Source: Mastigias papua
Taxonomy: Eukaryota; Cnidaria; Scyphozoa; Rhizostomeae; Mastigiidae
Length of the DNA stretch: 64,000 nt
Direction of reading: 5' to 3'
Assembly: GCA_964019165.1 (NCBI GenBank)
Contig: OZ025277.1
Coordinates: 11,415,534-11,479,533 of the forward strand
Every line of letters begins with the position of its first letter. The first letter of the stretch is position 1. The notes under the pieces are model-generated. The model made no database searches and was not told the DNA's origin. It was given only the letters and a program-made list of their open reading frames with translations. Made by a program: the position numbers and the translations under genes. Positions 35,259-47,700 of the stretch are shown here, piece after piece.

Positions 35259-38200
35259 TCACACAGCTTCACATATAAATTCATTGCTGTTCTTGTAATC
35301 ATTTGTGCACAAAAATCCAGATGTATGTTTCATTAATGTACCTAGATCACGTTTTAGTTGGACCCCTTCTTGCTTTGCTATATCAAATATTGACTTTCTG
35401 CTTTGCAGTACCAACAATAAGCACCTGCAGACATTGTCAATATGCCATTTTGGGACACGTCGATCTATTGGCAGATACAACACATGTTTACACAGAAACT
35501 GAGATGACTTCAGATCCATTGAGGGCTTGTGATTGAATTCTAAAGAGCTAGCTTTAGCAAATGATGAAATACCATATTTGTCAAGTTCATACTCAACTTC
35601 AACTGGGTTATCCTGAAAAGAAATGAAAAGACTAATTAATGCTACTATATAACTTCTAGAATACCTCTTTGTTGAGACTATTTTCAATTTGGCTCAGAAC
35701 CTTTAAATCCTGACCTGACAGAAGAAGAAAATTTTTCATACTTTCAGACCCCTGCATGCAAGGTGCACACTCCAGCACATGTGTCTTGGCACACAACTCA
35801 CTGACTTGAGGTGTGCATTTCATCACATGGCTCATTCTTGAGAAATAGCTACATCATGGGCCTTAACAATAAATGGTGGACATAAATTGTGTGCCTAGGT
35901 TTAAAGTTCACTGTGAGATGTATGATCAGTTGCAGATATGCTAAAATCCATACAGAGAGGTCTGACCTTCTAGGGCATTGGTTCCCAAACTGGGTTCCAC
36001 AGAGGGTTTTTGCGGGTCAGAAAAGGGAGTTACAGGACCTTCAGAGGTTGCATTTTCAACTCACCAATCTATCAACCTATATCACTATTGATAGTTGTTT
36101 TCTGTGAAAGTATATTACTCATAATTTATATTTATCCCTGAAGGGGACCCTGATATGAAAAATTATGCTATAAGGAACTTTCCCACGAAATAATTTGAAA
36201 AATTTGGCAGCCACTTCTCTTGAGGTCCTTGCAAAACTTAATCTATAAGATATAGACTATAGAACAAGGGTAGCCAAGCTTCTCTATTACTGTATAAGAG
36301 CTGCTTGCAACAAAATTAAGATAAAGCTACAGGAGATCAGTAAAAAGTGCAGTAAACATAGTTCTTGCATAATATGCCATAGAAATAATGAACTAGAAAA
36401 ACTTATATAAGAAAAATGTGTGAATTTAGAACAATAAAATTTATGTAGGATAGGTTAGTAAATACTAAGATCATTCCATTCTTAGTTGTGATAAATTCAT
36501 TTTTACTATCTGTTGCCTTACATTTGTTCCTGGAGCTGTAGATTTAGTGTCAAAGAGCCATATGTGGCTCATAATCAATGGCTTGGTCACCCCCTTGTAT
36601 AGAACAAGAAATCACTTTCATGCTTGGAGTCTATTCAGTTCTGCTTAAAGCTAGAGCCAAGCCAGGACACCATTTATACAAAAAGGCAAATTTCACTCAT
36701 GTTTCACAAATGTTTTCTAGTTTGGCACCTATGTTAAACAATAATGCCAGCATTCAGAAGGGGCAAAAATTACATAATTTTTCCAAAAGCAATAAAAAGA
36801 AAAATCCTTCAAATATGAAGAACATATCAACTCATACCATATGCGAAGACCCTGTCCTTGCACAATCCAAGTGGGGAATTGTGTTCATAAATTACAAATA
36901 GATTCTCTCTACCACAAATGATCTAAATAACTATGCACAGAAGACAAAAATAGTTAATACTTGTATGCTAAAAATACATAGCAAATCTCATTATACTCAC
37001 CACAAGAATAGGAAAAAGCCAGAAATCTCTGACCTCTGACAAACATCCCACAACATATGTTGGCTGCTCAATAAGAGTTGATATTGCATATTCCGCTCTC
37101 AAAAGGGCACTTCTATCATTATTCTCATTGATAAGGGCTTGCATTCTCCGTTTCAGTAATAGCAACAATGGCATGGAAGGCCGATAACGAATCATTTCAA
37201 TAAGGTTGCCTTTTGTAAAACTCCTAAGCTGACTTTTGACTAGAACTTTGGTATCAATGCCTAACATTGATATCAAGGATGACAAAAGCCATGCTATGAA
37301 AGGATTATTCATGCCTACCAAAAAAATAACATATTTTGATAACTTAAAAAAGTATTCAAGTTGTCCCTGTATTTTGTAAGTGCTCTGAATACACCTCATT
37401 TTCTGTAAGATTACTGGGTTATTAGAGACAATACATGCTCCACCAAGGCAAGTGAACCTCTTAATAGAGCCAAAGCTAAAGAAAGCCACATCAGTTTCAA
37501 CTTTATGCAGAGCCTCAGGTCCATAGAATGCTTGGGCACAATCTTCTATTACAAGCAAGTTATGTTTCTCTGCAATTTCATTCAATTCCTTTGTACTAAA
37601 CTTCATTCCATATAGCTGAACAATCATTATACCAACAGTTTTCTTTGTTATCAATGATTCTATTTGGGAAATATTTGGTTTTAGGTTGGATAGATCAACA
37701 TCAACTGGCTTCAAATGAACCCCATGGTACTCTGCAATATCAGACATCTGCTTAATGTTGATACATGTTGATATGATTTCTGAGTCAGGTGGGAAGTCCA
37801 TTGCTTGCAAGAACAAATCAAAGGAAGACCTGACTGACAAAGACATGAGTATTCGGTCTGCACCACCAAGCAGTTCTTCAACCTTGTTGTAAACCTCTTG
37901 GTAATGTTTGCTCCTGCTCAAAAAGCATGAGAATGCAAAGACCATATCCACCCATGATATATCTAAGAAAAATTGATTAAGTCTATTGTACATGGTAATG
38001 ATTAAAAACTACATAATAATTGAAAAAAATCTAGTGAAGCTAAATGAATATTCATTCTTCAAGTAAAAGCTTAACTATATGTACTAGACTACATATGTTT
38101 CATTGGTACTGTGTGCAGCTCATCACTTGCTTGTTGAGTAAATGTGCTAGACTAACAAAGTTTAGGAATTATATAAACAATGACTTTTTCAAGAAAGTAC

Positions 38201-38789
38201 ATTATAACAAGAAGTACTTAACTGCTAAAAAAGGTAAGAAAGTTCAATACTAGTTCTTTGAAATCTAAGAAAATTGATAAGTTTATATAGATTTACAATT
38301 TCAATTTTTATGCAAACCAGTCATCTCACGGTACATTAAAATCTATGAGAACAAAACTTTGAAAAGCAAGGTCAATGCAACATATTTTCAAATGTGGAGG
38401 TTGTACTCTAAAAATGAGCTCCTCTCTAAACATCCCCGTCCTCAGGGGCCCTCAAAAATCACAACCGCTCGCATTCCAGGTGGTGTTTGGTAGGCCTATG
38501 GTGGATGCAAACAAAGGAGGAAACTCAAAGATCTCAATTCTTAAAATTGCATGGATACACTTCGACCCCTAAAAAACCTCACAGTGATAGTTTTTGTCAT
38601 TGCAGAACATACTCATGTAGAGTACTATCAGCTACTTAACAATAGAATAGGATATATATATATATATATAAAACAGGATTTACCAATAAAAAGGCATCCA
38701 TAAAGCTCCGGCAATAGCTTCCATGATCCGACTTCCTCAAATTTTGAACAAATACCCCTCCCACTCCTTTCGGCTATCTTCTCTGACAT
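35259..38789 (-). CDS. DegT/DnrJ/EryC1-family PLP-dependent aminotransferase
   Basis: Three exons, 38684-38789, 37001-37962 and 35259-35612, join to 1422 nt (473 aa) through phase-1 and phase-0 junctions with GT-AG borders. The start is the first ATG after an in-frame stop (TGA near 38835). The fold type I core runs from about residue 60 to 470. VIEDCAQAFYGP carries the Asp that contacts the PLP ring nitrogen (D176). FFSFGSIKRFTCLGGACIV carries the probable Schiff-base lysine (K203). The C-terminal exon has YLPIDRRVPKWHIDNV, like the family's closing LP.H..M....(V/I)..V block. Around residues 246-270 an unusually hydrophobic segment (IFLVGMNNPFIAWLLSSLIS) could touch a membrane. In bacteria such enzymes aminate keto-sugars for surface glycans; the substrate here is unknown. 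The family is scarce in animals, so old horizontal transfer followed by intron gain is possible. Confidence 0.85.
35982..36565. mobile_element. hAT-like relics in intron 2 of the aminotransferase gene
   Basis: TAGGGCATTGGTTCCCAAAC (about 35980) resembles hAT termini of the CAGTGGTTCCCAA type. Further on, AAGGGTAGCCAAGC (about 36266) and AAGAGCCATATGTGGCTC (about 36553) resemble another hAT-type end pair. No transposase was seen and the boundaries are approximate. Confidence 0.3.
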
Positions 38790-39246
38790 ATTCCTTTTAT
38801 CTTGGGACACCAGACAGCAAATTTCGAGCTGTATGTATCACGTTATAGCCATCAACATCAGAGTGCTGAGTACCAAACACCAAACCTCTTCGAAGCAACG
38901 CAACCTCACTTTCGGTATAAACAATAAACTGCACCGAAGGCGCTTCTTAGCTCCTGTGTAGAAAAAGTTACACAACTCCGTCTATCTCCAGCTTCGTGTT
39001 CTCTGCACGTTAAATCAGAACAAAAATCAATTCCAACTATCAAAGAGGACAGGCTGATCACTACACCATAACTAACAGAACTTTCTGTTACAAACCATTA
39101 ATTCCAGAGGTTTTCATCGTGGTTTGTATGAAAACAGATTGATACCACTTTAGAGTAATGTCCAAACTCTCCGCTTATTCCGACCCTCTCCACCTATTCC
39201 ATTTTGAGGATTTTTCAACCCTCCCCCCTTTAAAATGATTCCCATC
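38790..39246. other. Upstream region of the aminotransferase gene
   Basis: Should contain the promoter; no TATA box or motif stands out. The start of the non-LTR element at about 39247 bounds it. Confidence 0.4.
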
Positions 39247-39960
39247 TACTCATTGGTGTACCTCAAGGTTCGTGCCTTAGTCCTCTCTTATTTCTTCTCT
39301 ACACCAACGATCTTCCCAAAGTCATAGGAAACTGTAATGCTGCCATGTATGCCGATGATACTGGTCTTTACCTTCGAGGTGCTAGTTTAGCTCAGCTGAA
39401 TGAGACCATTAACAAAGATCTTGAGAGCCTTGATCATTGGCTTAAAGGGAACAAGCTATGCAGTTAAAACTGTTTCGATAAATTTCTTAACTCGTCAAAG
39501 AAGTCAAAAGTTATTAGGTGAACTAGAACTGAAAATACGTGACACAGTTATTCAAAATGTAAATGAAACAAAATATCTTGGTCTTCAGATTGATAGGCAT
39601 CTCACTTGGAAAAAGCACGTGGATATAATATCGAGGTACGTTTCCCGTGCCATAGGAGTGCTGAAGAATGCAACACAGCTTCTACCACAATATATCTTGA
39701 AGAACTTGTATATGAGCATAATAGAGCCACATATTCGATATTGCTCATCTGTATGGGGGTGTTGTAGCACAACTGACATGAATAGACTCAAAAATCTACA
39801 GAATAGAGCAGTTAGAATAACAACTAACAGTGCGTTTGACGCCACTGCTAGTTCATCGTTAACAAACTTTGGTTTAAGATCTGTAAGGAAACTATGTGAA
39901 CATGAGACAAAAGTTACAACCTTTAAATCTCTCAATTACCTTGCTCCAAATTACCTTTGA
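39247..39960 (+). pseudogene. Non-LTR retrotransposon reverse transcriptase (truncated)
   Basis: One frame from about 39253 reads IGVPQGSCLSPLLFLLYTND, then NAAMYADDTGLYL with the catalytic YADD, then LNETINKDLESLDHWLKGNK, ending at a stop near 39466. After a frameshift the second frame (39470-39960) gives the post-catalytic region KYLGLQIDRHLTWKKHVDII, then the thumb-like and tail region YILKNLYMSIIEPHIRYCSS, LQNRAVRITTNSAFDA and LNYLAPNYL. This is the order of Jockey/CR1-group LINE polymerases. The 5' half and the endonuclease are missing, so it is a 5'-truncated dead copy. It is probably the same broad family as the relic at 12905-13130. Confidence 0.85.
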
Positions 39961-40384
39961 AAACGTCTAATTCGATACCCTCAGCATTAGTGTAGAGCCC
40001 TAAGAAATACGAAAAATGATTTGAGGTAGCCATTGAAAAAATTAATGTTGGACAAAAAGAGTAAAATCATGGAATAGTTTCCCAGCTGATGCTAAGCATG
40101 CGCCATCCCTGCATCATTTAAATCTTATTTGTAATTAGACTTTTAATATATGAAAATGTACAACAAGCTTTGTATTTAAACTTTTAATATATGTAATTTT
40201 TCTCCTTTTTTGTAATTCTTTTAGCTTTTTTGTTTTGTAAATAAACGACCCATTGAAAATCAGTTACGCTGAATGAGCAACAGTCTATAAATAACTGAAA
40301 TGAATGTATGTATGAATGTACGTACTTGGGACCTAAGAGTGGGAGCATAATGGAATATGATAACAACAGTCAGGGGGGTTTTAA

Positions 40385-40664
<280 letters not shown>

Positions 40665-41148
40665 AGTTTTAACATACAGTATATCTACTGGGGACAGGCC
40701 TCAGCAGGCTCACTTTCCCCAGAAGTGACCGGCAAAATCAAGAATTTTCACAGTTATTTGAAAACTTTTTCAAGGAGAGAGTAGAACCCTTTAGGGTTAT
40801 TCTAACATTGGGTAAAGGATAGTGTGATTTTTGAAGTGTGTGCTGCCTACTTTCTAACGATGTGTCCACAGGGTGTGGTCACAAAGTTTTTCCCCACGTT
40901 TGCAGTCCTTTTGAGAAAGTCCGCTAGTAATAGAAATCCCGTAAAAATGCTATGACGACAACAAATGAATTGAGGCTTTGGTGAATTCATTGGAAGAGCT
41001 CTCTCAGTAGATAAGATATTCGAGGAGAGAGCATCCCCTATCTTAGACCCCCAAATTAATTCCAATTGCTTGAATTCATTAGGATCCATATAATATGAGC
41101 TAATGCTAACTGAAAAGCTAACGAACAAATTGGGCTTGTATTAAGCTT

Positions 41149-41260
41149 CATCATCATCATCATCATCATCATCATAATCATCATCATCACCATCATCATC
41201 ATTATCATCATCATCATTATCATCATCATCATCATCACTATCATCATCATCATCATCATT

Positions 41261-41313
<53 letters not shown>
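41149..41313. repeat. (ATC)n trinucleotide microsatellite
   Basis: About 165 bp of CAT/ATC repeats with a few A/C interruptions (CATAATC, CACCATC, CATTATC). It gives a meaningless poly-methionine frame on the minus strand. Confidence 0.97.
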
Positions 41314-41703
41314 GAACTTTATTAATATGTCAAATACATTTAGCCTGATTAATAATTGGGAAAGGAAAATAAATGTATGAATATATTAATGAGCTAATAA
41401 GCAAAAAACCAAAAATGGTGTTGAAGCTTTATAATTCAAGTTTCTACAAATCAATTGAAATCAGACACTCTATATCAAATATTGGTACACATCACTATTC
41501 ACAAAAATCGTAGTTACGGTTTTCTTTGCTGGTCAAGTTTGATAAATTTGAAATTTCTCTTATTTGTAAACTACGGTGACCCACAAGTGCACATCAAATT
41601 CAAATTCGTCACAGGAAATTCAAATTCATCACACTAAATTTGAATTTAGTAAATTCACATTCGCCACGACGTTAACAAAAGCGTTGCCTATAACTAGGAT
41701 GGC

Positions 41704-42198
41704 ATGAATAACTTCGTGGAAACAACGGAAACATGGCGGACGAGAAGGATGAAGAATTGGCTGCTTGTAGCAAGGAAATATGAAGCATGTGAAGATAACC
41801 CGAAGTCAAAAGATACATTTTATTCCTCATGTGGAATTATATTGAGCATTGAGATCATAGCTATTAGGACGTACTTCTTTGAAGGATACGAATATAAAGT
41901 GATTCTAGCATTTTTGACAACATACCATCGTATTAAAAAATGTTTGCGCACTCTGAAGAGAAGATTTAAGAACAGATTCTCAGCTCTATCCAACTTTTGT
42001 CTCACTCTTGTCCTAGTTTTCTCCTCGTTAACTTCTTTACATCTTCTACTTTGTCCCATCGACGTAAACGGACATAAATATGCTCTTCAGTGTGCGTTCC
42101 GTTGTTTCCCTGAACTTATTCACTTCATTTTGGTTAAGGACAACAGCTTGGTGGAGGGGGGGGGGGGGGTGGGTAGCGACGAACTATTTAATGTTTGA
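41704..42198 (+). pseudogene. Fragment of integrase/transposase-like protein
   Basis: This is a 164-codon frame. Residues about 40-95 (IEIIAIRTYFFEGYEYKVIL, then AFLTTYHRIKKCLRTLKRRF) match in spacing the N-terminal module of a large set of uncharacterised integrase-domain proteins in cnidarian and other marine invertebrate genomes (YF..G(Y/F).Y..I...L...H.I..S.RTLKR.LK). A helix-turn-helix-like role in DNA binding is likely. The integrase catalytic core is absent: the frame then runs into unrelated sequence and a G-run (42156-42169). The frame is probably a truncated captive of the surrounding foldback element. The match is from memory of the pattern, without alignment. Confidence 0.5.
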
Positions 42199-42461
42199 TC
42201 AACGTATTTTAAAGAACACAAGGAAATAATGATGACAGTTAATAGTAGCACCAATTTGTTTGCAATGTTTCAAAAGATAGTTGACTACTACCAATTATGA
42301 AAAACAGAATGAATAAATACAAGCTAAATTCCTTGCTGCATGGCCAACTTTTTGGAAGGCTCCTTAAGCATTGGGGGGTGACGCCCCTAAGCCAGGTAGA
42401 CATATAAGTCGTGGGCTAGCATTTTGTTAATGATCTAACAAATTTTAACTTGGTATGACGT

Positions 42462-42803
42462 TGACGAATTTGAATTTGCTGTGACAAATTTGAATTCCGT
42501 GTGATGAATTTGAATTCCGTGTTATGAATTTGAATTCCGTGTGATGAAATTGAATTCCGTGTGACGAATTTGAATTCCGGATGATGAATTTGAATTTGGT
42601 GTTATGAATTTGAATTTGGTGTGACGAATTTGAATTCCGTGTGATGAATTTGAATTCCGTGTTATGAATTTGAATTCCGTGTGATGAATTTGAATTCCGT
42701 GTTATGAATTTGAATTCCGTGTGATGAAATTGAATTCCGTGTGACGAATTTGAATTCCGTGTTATGAATTTGAATTTGGTGTGACGAATTTATATTTGAT
42801 GTG
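42462..42803. repeat. 20-bp subterminal tandem repeat, ~17 copies
   Basis: The unit is TGATGAATTTGAATTCCGTG, with variants TTATGAATTT, TGACGAATTT and TTGGTG in place of TTCCGTG. Copies are head to tail without spacers. About four copies of the same unit lie inverted at 41590-41665. Confidence 0.93.
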
Positions 42804-42826
42804 CACTTGTGGACCACCGTAGTAAA

Positions 42827-43712
42827 CCACTCTAGAGCCTTACAATTTCCAATGTTCAAGGTAAGTTTCGGCCAAATAACAAGTCCCAAGTACCTTTATG
42901 GCTGTTTGCGTACATCAAAGTTCCCCATCTTAGTAAATTAAGTTCAGCGTTCCTCTGTTCATATCGTATGGTAGTTTTTTCTTACGAAATCTGGAGAGGT
43001 TTTGGGACAAAATGACTTTTTATCTTTTACATGGCTGAGAATGGCTATGTCTTGCACAAAAAACTGCCCTATAAGTTCGTTCTTGAGCTCTTTCAAGTTT
43101 CCTGCGACCTTATGATCTGCAGAAGTGAAATACCAATCCTCACTGCGTTAAAAGTGGTAGACTTGCACTTTTTTGTGCTCATTGAATATCAGCCTATCAT
43201 CAATTGTGACTCCCAAAATTTTTAATACATTGTCATTTATCTTGAATTCGATAGATAGTCCTTAATTGATTTCGCTAATAGCAGCCGTGGCTTGATACTT
43301 TTCTATATAAGTATTAAGACAGTTTTCATCTACTACCTTCTCAATCTCTGTTGGTGAATCTTTGGGTACATATCGCTGATGATCATCTGCATAAGCCTAC
43401 ATAGATGGACTGCAGTTTGTAACAGTATATAACTGACAACATTTTGGTAGATATTCTATAGGAGTGACTCAGCAGAGCACAGATGAACGTTTAACTAACG
43501 ATAAAAGTCATTTTTGTATGCATACGTTTATTTGAAATTTATAGGAATATTGTTTCAAGATTTGCCTTTTGCACATCTAACAGAACGTTAGCTGCAGACT
43601 TGTACAAGTTGTCGAATATAAATGTTTAGCTTGAGGGCTTCTGGAAAGGTTTACATAAAGAACTAGCATATTTGAAATGACATAATCAACCAGCCATAAA
43701 GCCAGCAGGAAC
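42827..43712. other. Possible old retroelement sequence; nothing firm
   Basis: Reverse-strand reading around 43400-43230 gives fragments such as AYADDHQRYVPKDSPTEIE and LGVTIDDRLIFNE. These are reminiscent of a reverse-transcriptase YADD block followed by the LGV.ID..L.F tail, so a minus-strand LINE relic is plausible at about 43140-43420. The rest shows nothing. Confidence 0.45.
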
Positions 43713-43714
43713 TA

Positions 43715-44415
43715 CACTGCCGTTCAAAAAGTGTTGGGACGATTCGATAAAAGGATGATCGCGTCGACTTTGCTTTTATGTGGCAACGTTAAGTTATTGT
43801 GATTAACTTTTGTTATCCATAAAGATTTTTTCTTATGCGGCTTTAAGAGCTATATCTTTTAATGATGTTTCATGTCGTGTTTTTTGCTAGTGTTTCAAAA
43901 GTTAGCCCTCTTTGCACGCCAACACAATGTTTTGTAAAGGTTCAAACCTACTACATCGCAGCACTCTTAATAAAGACCTTTCATGTCTTGGCGTCTTGAT
44001 CTTCTTTGGTATACCAACCCTTCGCAGATTTTTTACGGTTCTAAATTTAAAGAACTTTTTGCATACAGCGAAAGCTGCATTCTTTGAGCAACCCACAATT
44101 GATGCAATTTCTTGATAACTTTTACCATTATTTTTGTAAAAAGCAATTTCCAAACGCTTCTCGTATGATATTTCACGATGTTTGATAAATGCCATGTTCA
44201 TGTTTTTGGCCTAGAAATATTTTTCGGTTAATCTTTTTCGAATACTGTGGCGCAACTGAAAAGCTTTAAAACATAAAAAATGTCTTATAACAATTCCATG
44301 GTAATAATCGGTCGTCTTAGTTGATAGGAGAGGATCAAATTCATGTTTTTTAAAGCTTTTAACGTAAGCGTCCTTCGAAACTTCGAATCGTCCCAACAGT
44401 TTTTGAACGGTAGTG
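43715..44415 (-). mobile_element. Tc1/mariner deletion derivative
   Basis: The terminal inverted repeats are CACTGCCGTTCAAAAAGTGT on the left and CACTACCGTTCAAAAACTGT on the reverse complement of the right; both continue TGGGACGATTCG. TA dinucleotides flank both ends (43713-43714 and 44416-44417), the Tc1/mariner target. At 701 bp it is about half of a full element; only the N-terminal transposase part remains. Confidence 0.92.
43902..44201 (-). pseudogene. Tc1-like transposase, N-terminal fragment
   Basis: A 99-codon frame with the first helix-turn-helix of Tc1-type transposases (EISYEKRLEIAFYKNNGKSY, QEIASIVGCSKNAAFAVCKK), followed by the GRP-like linker in altered form (LRRVGIPKKIKTPRHERSLL) and the start of the second helix-turn-helix. 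The domain binds the terminal repeats. The DDE catalytic domain is deleted, so this copy cannot transpose itself; the DNA-binding part alone could at most compete for ends. Confidence 0.8.
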
Positions 44416-44714
44416 TATATGTACTATAGCCTTCACTTTTACATGAATACATCTTGAAGCTATAATAAACGTAATCTTTTCACTTTTGATTAAATTACGA
44501 TCGATACTAGGAACAAGTTGCCTAAATAGAAGAATCTAGACTAGGAAACTGACATCTGTTAAATTTATTATAGTCAAAGAGTCATGAAGATGATTAAAAA
44601 CTATTGCTCAGGCCAAAGCTATCCAGCCTCGGAACTAATGTGAGGCTTCAGGATAGGCGGGAAAATGCGCTCGGGAGTTGGTTGACGTCATTACTTTTTG
44701 AAAGTAACTCAAAG

Positions 44715-47700
44715 ATGGATCTGAAAGAGCCGGACAACAAACGCAGTACGGATTTTCAAGTGGATATTATTTCTGAGAGTCTCCGGGAACTTCAACAAGG
44801 TATGAGGGCCCACTATGCAAGACTAGCAACACTCAGAGTTATGCATTTGGCCACTCATCCATTTGCTAGCGGACAGACTTCAATTTTCTAGTATACTACA
44901 TACAGTTTCGCCTGCCCCCATAACTAGAAAACATCTATTAGGCTCGGAAGAGTTTCTATACATGAAGGAATGCCATAGATATAGAATAGAATTTTCTCAC
45001 TTAGAAGGGAACATTTCAAAACAGATTTGCTTTTCTGTACAACTGCCCGTGCGAAAGGATGTAGCCTATCCAAGCAGTCTGTCTATCGTCTAGGCATTCA
45101 GGGAAACTGTGTCTTCCCTATGTTGTATTATATTTATCAATTGTCGCATTATTATTTCAAGAAAAAAAAAGACTTGAGAACTTTTTGGAAAGTGAGAGAG
45201 CCAAGCGAAAAGACACGGAATCCAAGCTGAATCTTGGTTTGTTTGCTTTGATATTGCTTATTATGTCATGTAGTAGATATTACTTGAAATTTTAATTTTT
45301 GATGTACAGTAAGTGGTTTGATATTACTCGCTCTTCATCAAAACATGTCTATAAACTACTCTATCTTCAATGATGTACACATGGTTTCTGAACTGCAGAA
45401 ACACGTTTACAGCCTCAAGAACTTTGAGTTCACTTGGTATATATTTTTGACTTGGTAGAAGGATTGCTTCCAATTGTCATTCGTTGATAGATACAAGTTG
45501 TTTTAATTGACAGTCGTATTCAAGACAGCAGTAGGCCTACTTGGTTGCTCAAAAAGTCAAGAAAGTTCATGACTGAGGTTTGAAACATAGGAAAGTCGAT
45601 AAAAGTTTACATAAATCGAAAATTCCCATTTTCATGCAAGCCCAACATCAATTTTCACGCAAACCATCATCTTGTGATAATCCATGTATGCCAGTGTTAT
45701 GTTTCTGCAGTGCCTGTTTATCTATACAACACTGTACAATATTGTAGAACTACACAAACTCTTGATAAGAAGCTTTTAGCAAAGTTTTATGATTGAATTC
45801 ATTAAAAAACTAGGAACGTCTCAATAGTAAGCCAAGAAGATTTCCCCAGAAAACAGCGCGATGGTATTTGTTGAATTAAGTTCACAGAATTTCTATCTTA
45901 TCTACGCGCAAAAACCTAATAAAATTAATGCTATTTTCGCTAAGGTGACGAGATTCCACTAATGTTTATTATTTGAAAGATACGTCTGGGATTGTAAAAA
46001 ATGTAGTAGATTTGTTTCTTCTTTTGATAGTCAATGCACGTCTTAACAATGTTCAAGAAAGACACTCAAAAGTTTCAGGTATGAAAGGATACTATAAATT
46101 GTATTGCATCAAAATCAAAAACAAACAATTATGGTGAAGTGGAAACAATTTATTGTTAATTACAAGTATAAATTAAAGGGCGAATGTTTATTAATGCAAA
46201 AGCTAAAAGTAGTAATTGTCGCTCGTTGAAACTCCGCTTTTACATCGATATGTGTTACACTTTACTTACTTTATTGCCCGAAGCCTTCGTTTGTTTCAAC
46301 TAGGGAAGTATATTTCCAAAGATCGTTCGTAACTTCTGGCAGTTATGTTGTGTGCTCAAAATTAAGACTGATACCTTTGGTAATAAAGTGACAAGTAACA
46401 AATTTATGTATAATTTATCAGTTTTGCAAAAAATGGGACAGGAGTAGATTAATAAAACAACCTACTGTTTCAAAGAAATGTATACAGGGTTGTGTTGTTA
46501 CACGCTTTTGAACAACAGACAATAAGCTGACAACTGTAGCCTACCGAGAGATGAATCTTAAGTATCAGGGTTCTCAGGAATCTGAAAATCTGGAAAACCT
46601 AGAAATTTTAACTCAGGGAATTCCTAAAACCGGGAATTTTTCTAGTTACCGCTAGAGAAAAAGAAAGGAAAATAATTAATTCTTGTTGTCTGTTCCATTT
46701 TTGCGCAGTTTTGTTCACATTTTTGCGCGCTAAATCAGTTTGTTACACTCTTCCTTATTCATCGTTGTTACATGTGCCAAATAATATCCTTGGTCTGTCG
46801 ACAACTACTGCAAAAGTGTGGAAAAAGTCAGGGAGTTTTTGGAAGTATGATTTAGAAAACTTGAAAGAGTCAGGAACTCTTTTCTAAAAAAAGTCCTGGG
46901 AGCCCTGGACATGCATCATTTAGGTCATGGACGGGCAACCGTTTTTCAGTAGGGTGCAAATCTATTGTGCCTGATTTGCTGACCTGACAGGCCACGACCG
47001 AATGGAGATGCCTCGTGTTTTGTTTCATTGCAAACTATTAGCTGATTGGCATTTAGGATGGCCGCTTTAATTTTCCCAAGCAAATCTTGCCAACAGATTG
47101 GGAAAAACTGTTTTACAAACTCTTTGTAATATATTATTTGAACGGCGCCTCAGAATGGTTGATTTGCCTTTAAGTTCAAGGTAATTATGGCTGAAATCCT
47201 AAAAGTCAACGGGGCACTATGAACTTGCTTTTAGGCCGGGTTCACTGGCTGAATTTGGCCCACGGGCTTGAGGTTGCCCATCCCTTCTATGCAGGTAGCT
47301 TTTTCAAATTTATAGACATTACCTTTATCTGGATTGTGTGCAGGTGTATCACGTGCTAAAATCATTTAAGGTCAATGGCTATATACATCTGTCTAAAAGA
47401 ACCTTTGTCATATATGCTAAGCCTCTTGATAACTTCAGGATATCTGAGCTTTACTAAAGAATCATTTTGACTTGTCAACTGTTAGCTGCAAGAGACATTG
47501 CACTGCAGAGAATGAAGGAAAGTGTGGATCTTGTAAACAGGTGAATAAGAAAATAAATACAGTTATTTCTATGGCTTTAGCGAGTTTATTTTATTATCTC
47601 CATAATGGATAGGTAAGCAACTAACTTATACCCCGTGATACATGATAATGATGATGCTCTTAATATAATATGCTTCGAGATTGCACGAAACTTCAAATAG

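Larger units (their letters stand above)
41571..42822 (+). mobile_element. Foldback/TIR element with TAAA target duplication
   Basis: The ends are CTACGGTGACCCACAAGTGC and, reverse-complemented, CTACGGTGGTCCACAAGTGC, each continuing ACATCAAAT. Both are flanked by TAAA (41567-41570 and 42823-42826). Inside the left end are about four copies, and inside the right end about seventeen copies in inverted orientation, of a 20-bp AATTTGAATTC-containing subrepeat. The middle holds a 164-codon frame (own entry) with a transposon-protein-like segment. The architecture, terminal repeat plus tandem subterminal repeats, is like that of the element at 2787-3838. Confidence 0.8.

Noticed and set aside
36578..36901. 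107-codon plus-strand frame in the aminotransferase intron
   Set aside because: No similarity recognised, and it lies antisense within an intron next to hAT-like relics.
41056..41313. Poly-methionine frame
   Set aside because: Translation of the (ATC)n microsatellite.
42462..42803. CRISPR-like array of 20-bp repeats
   Set aside because: Repeats are contiguous with no spacers, the genome is animal, and the array lies just inside a transposon end.
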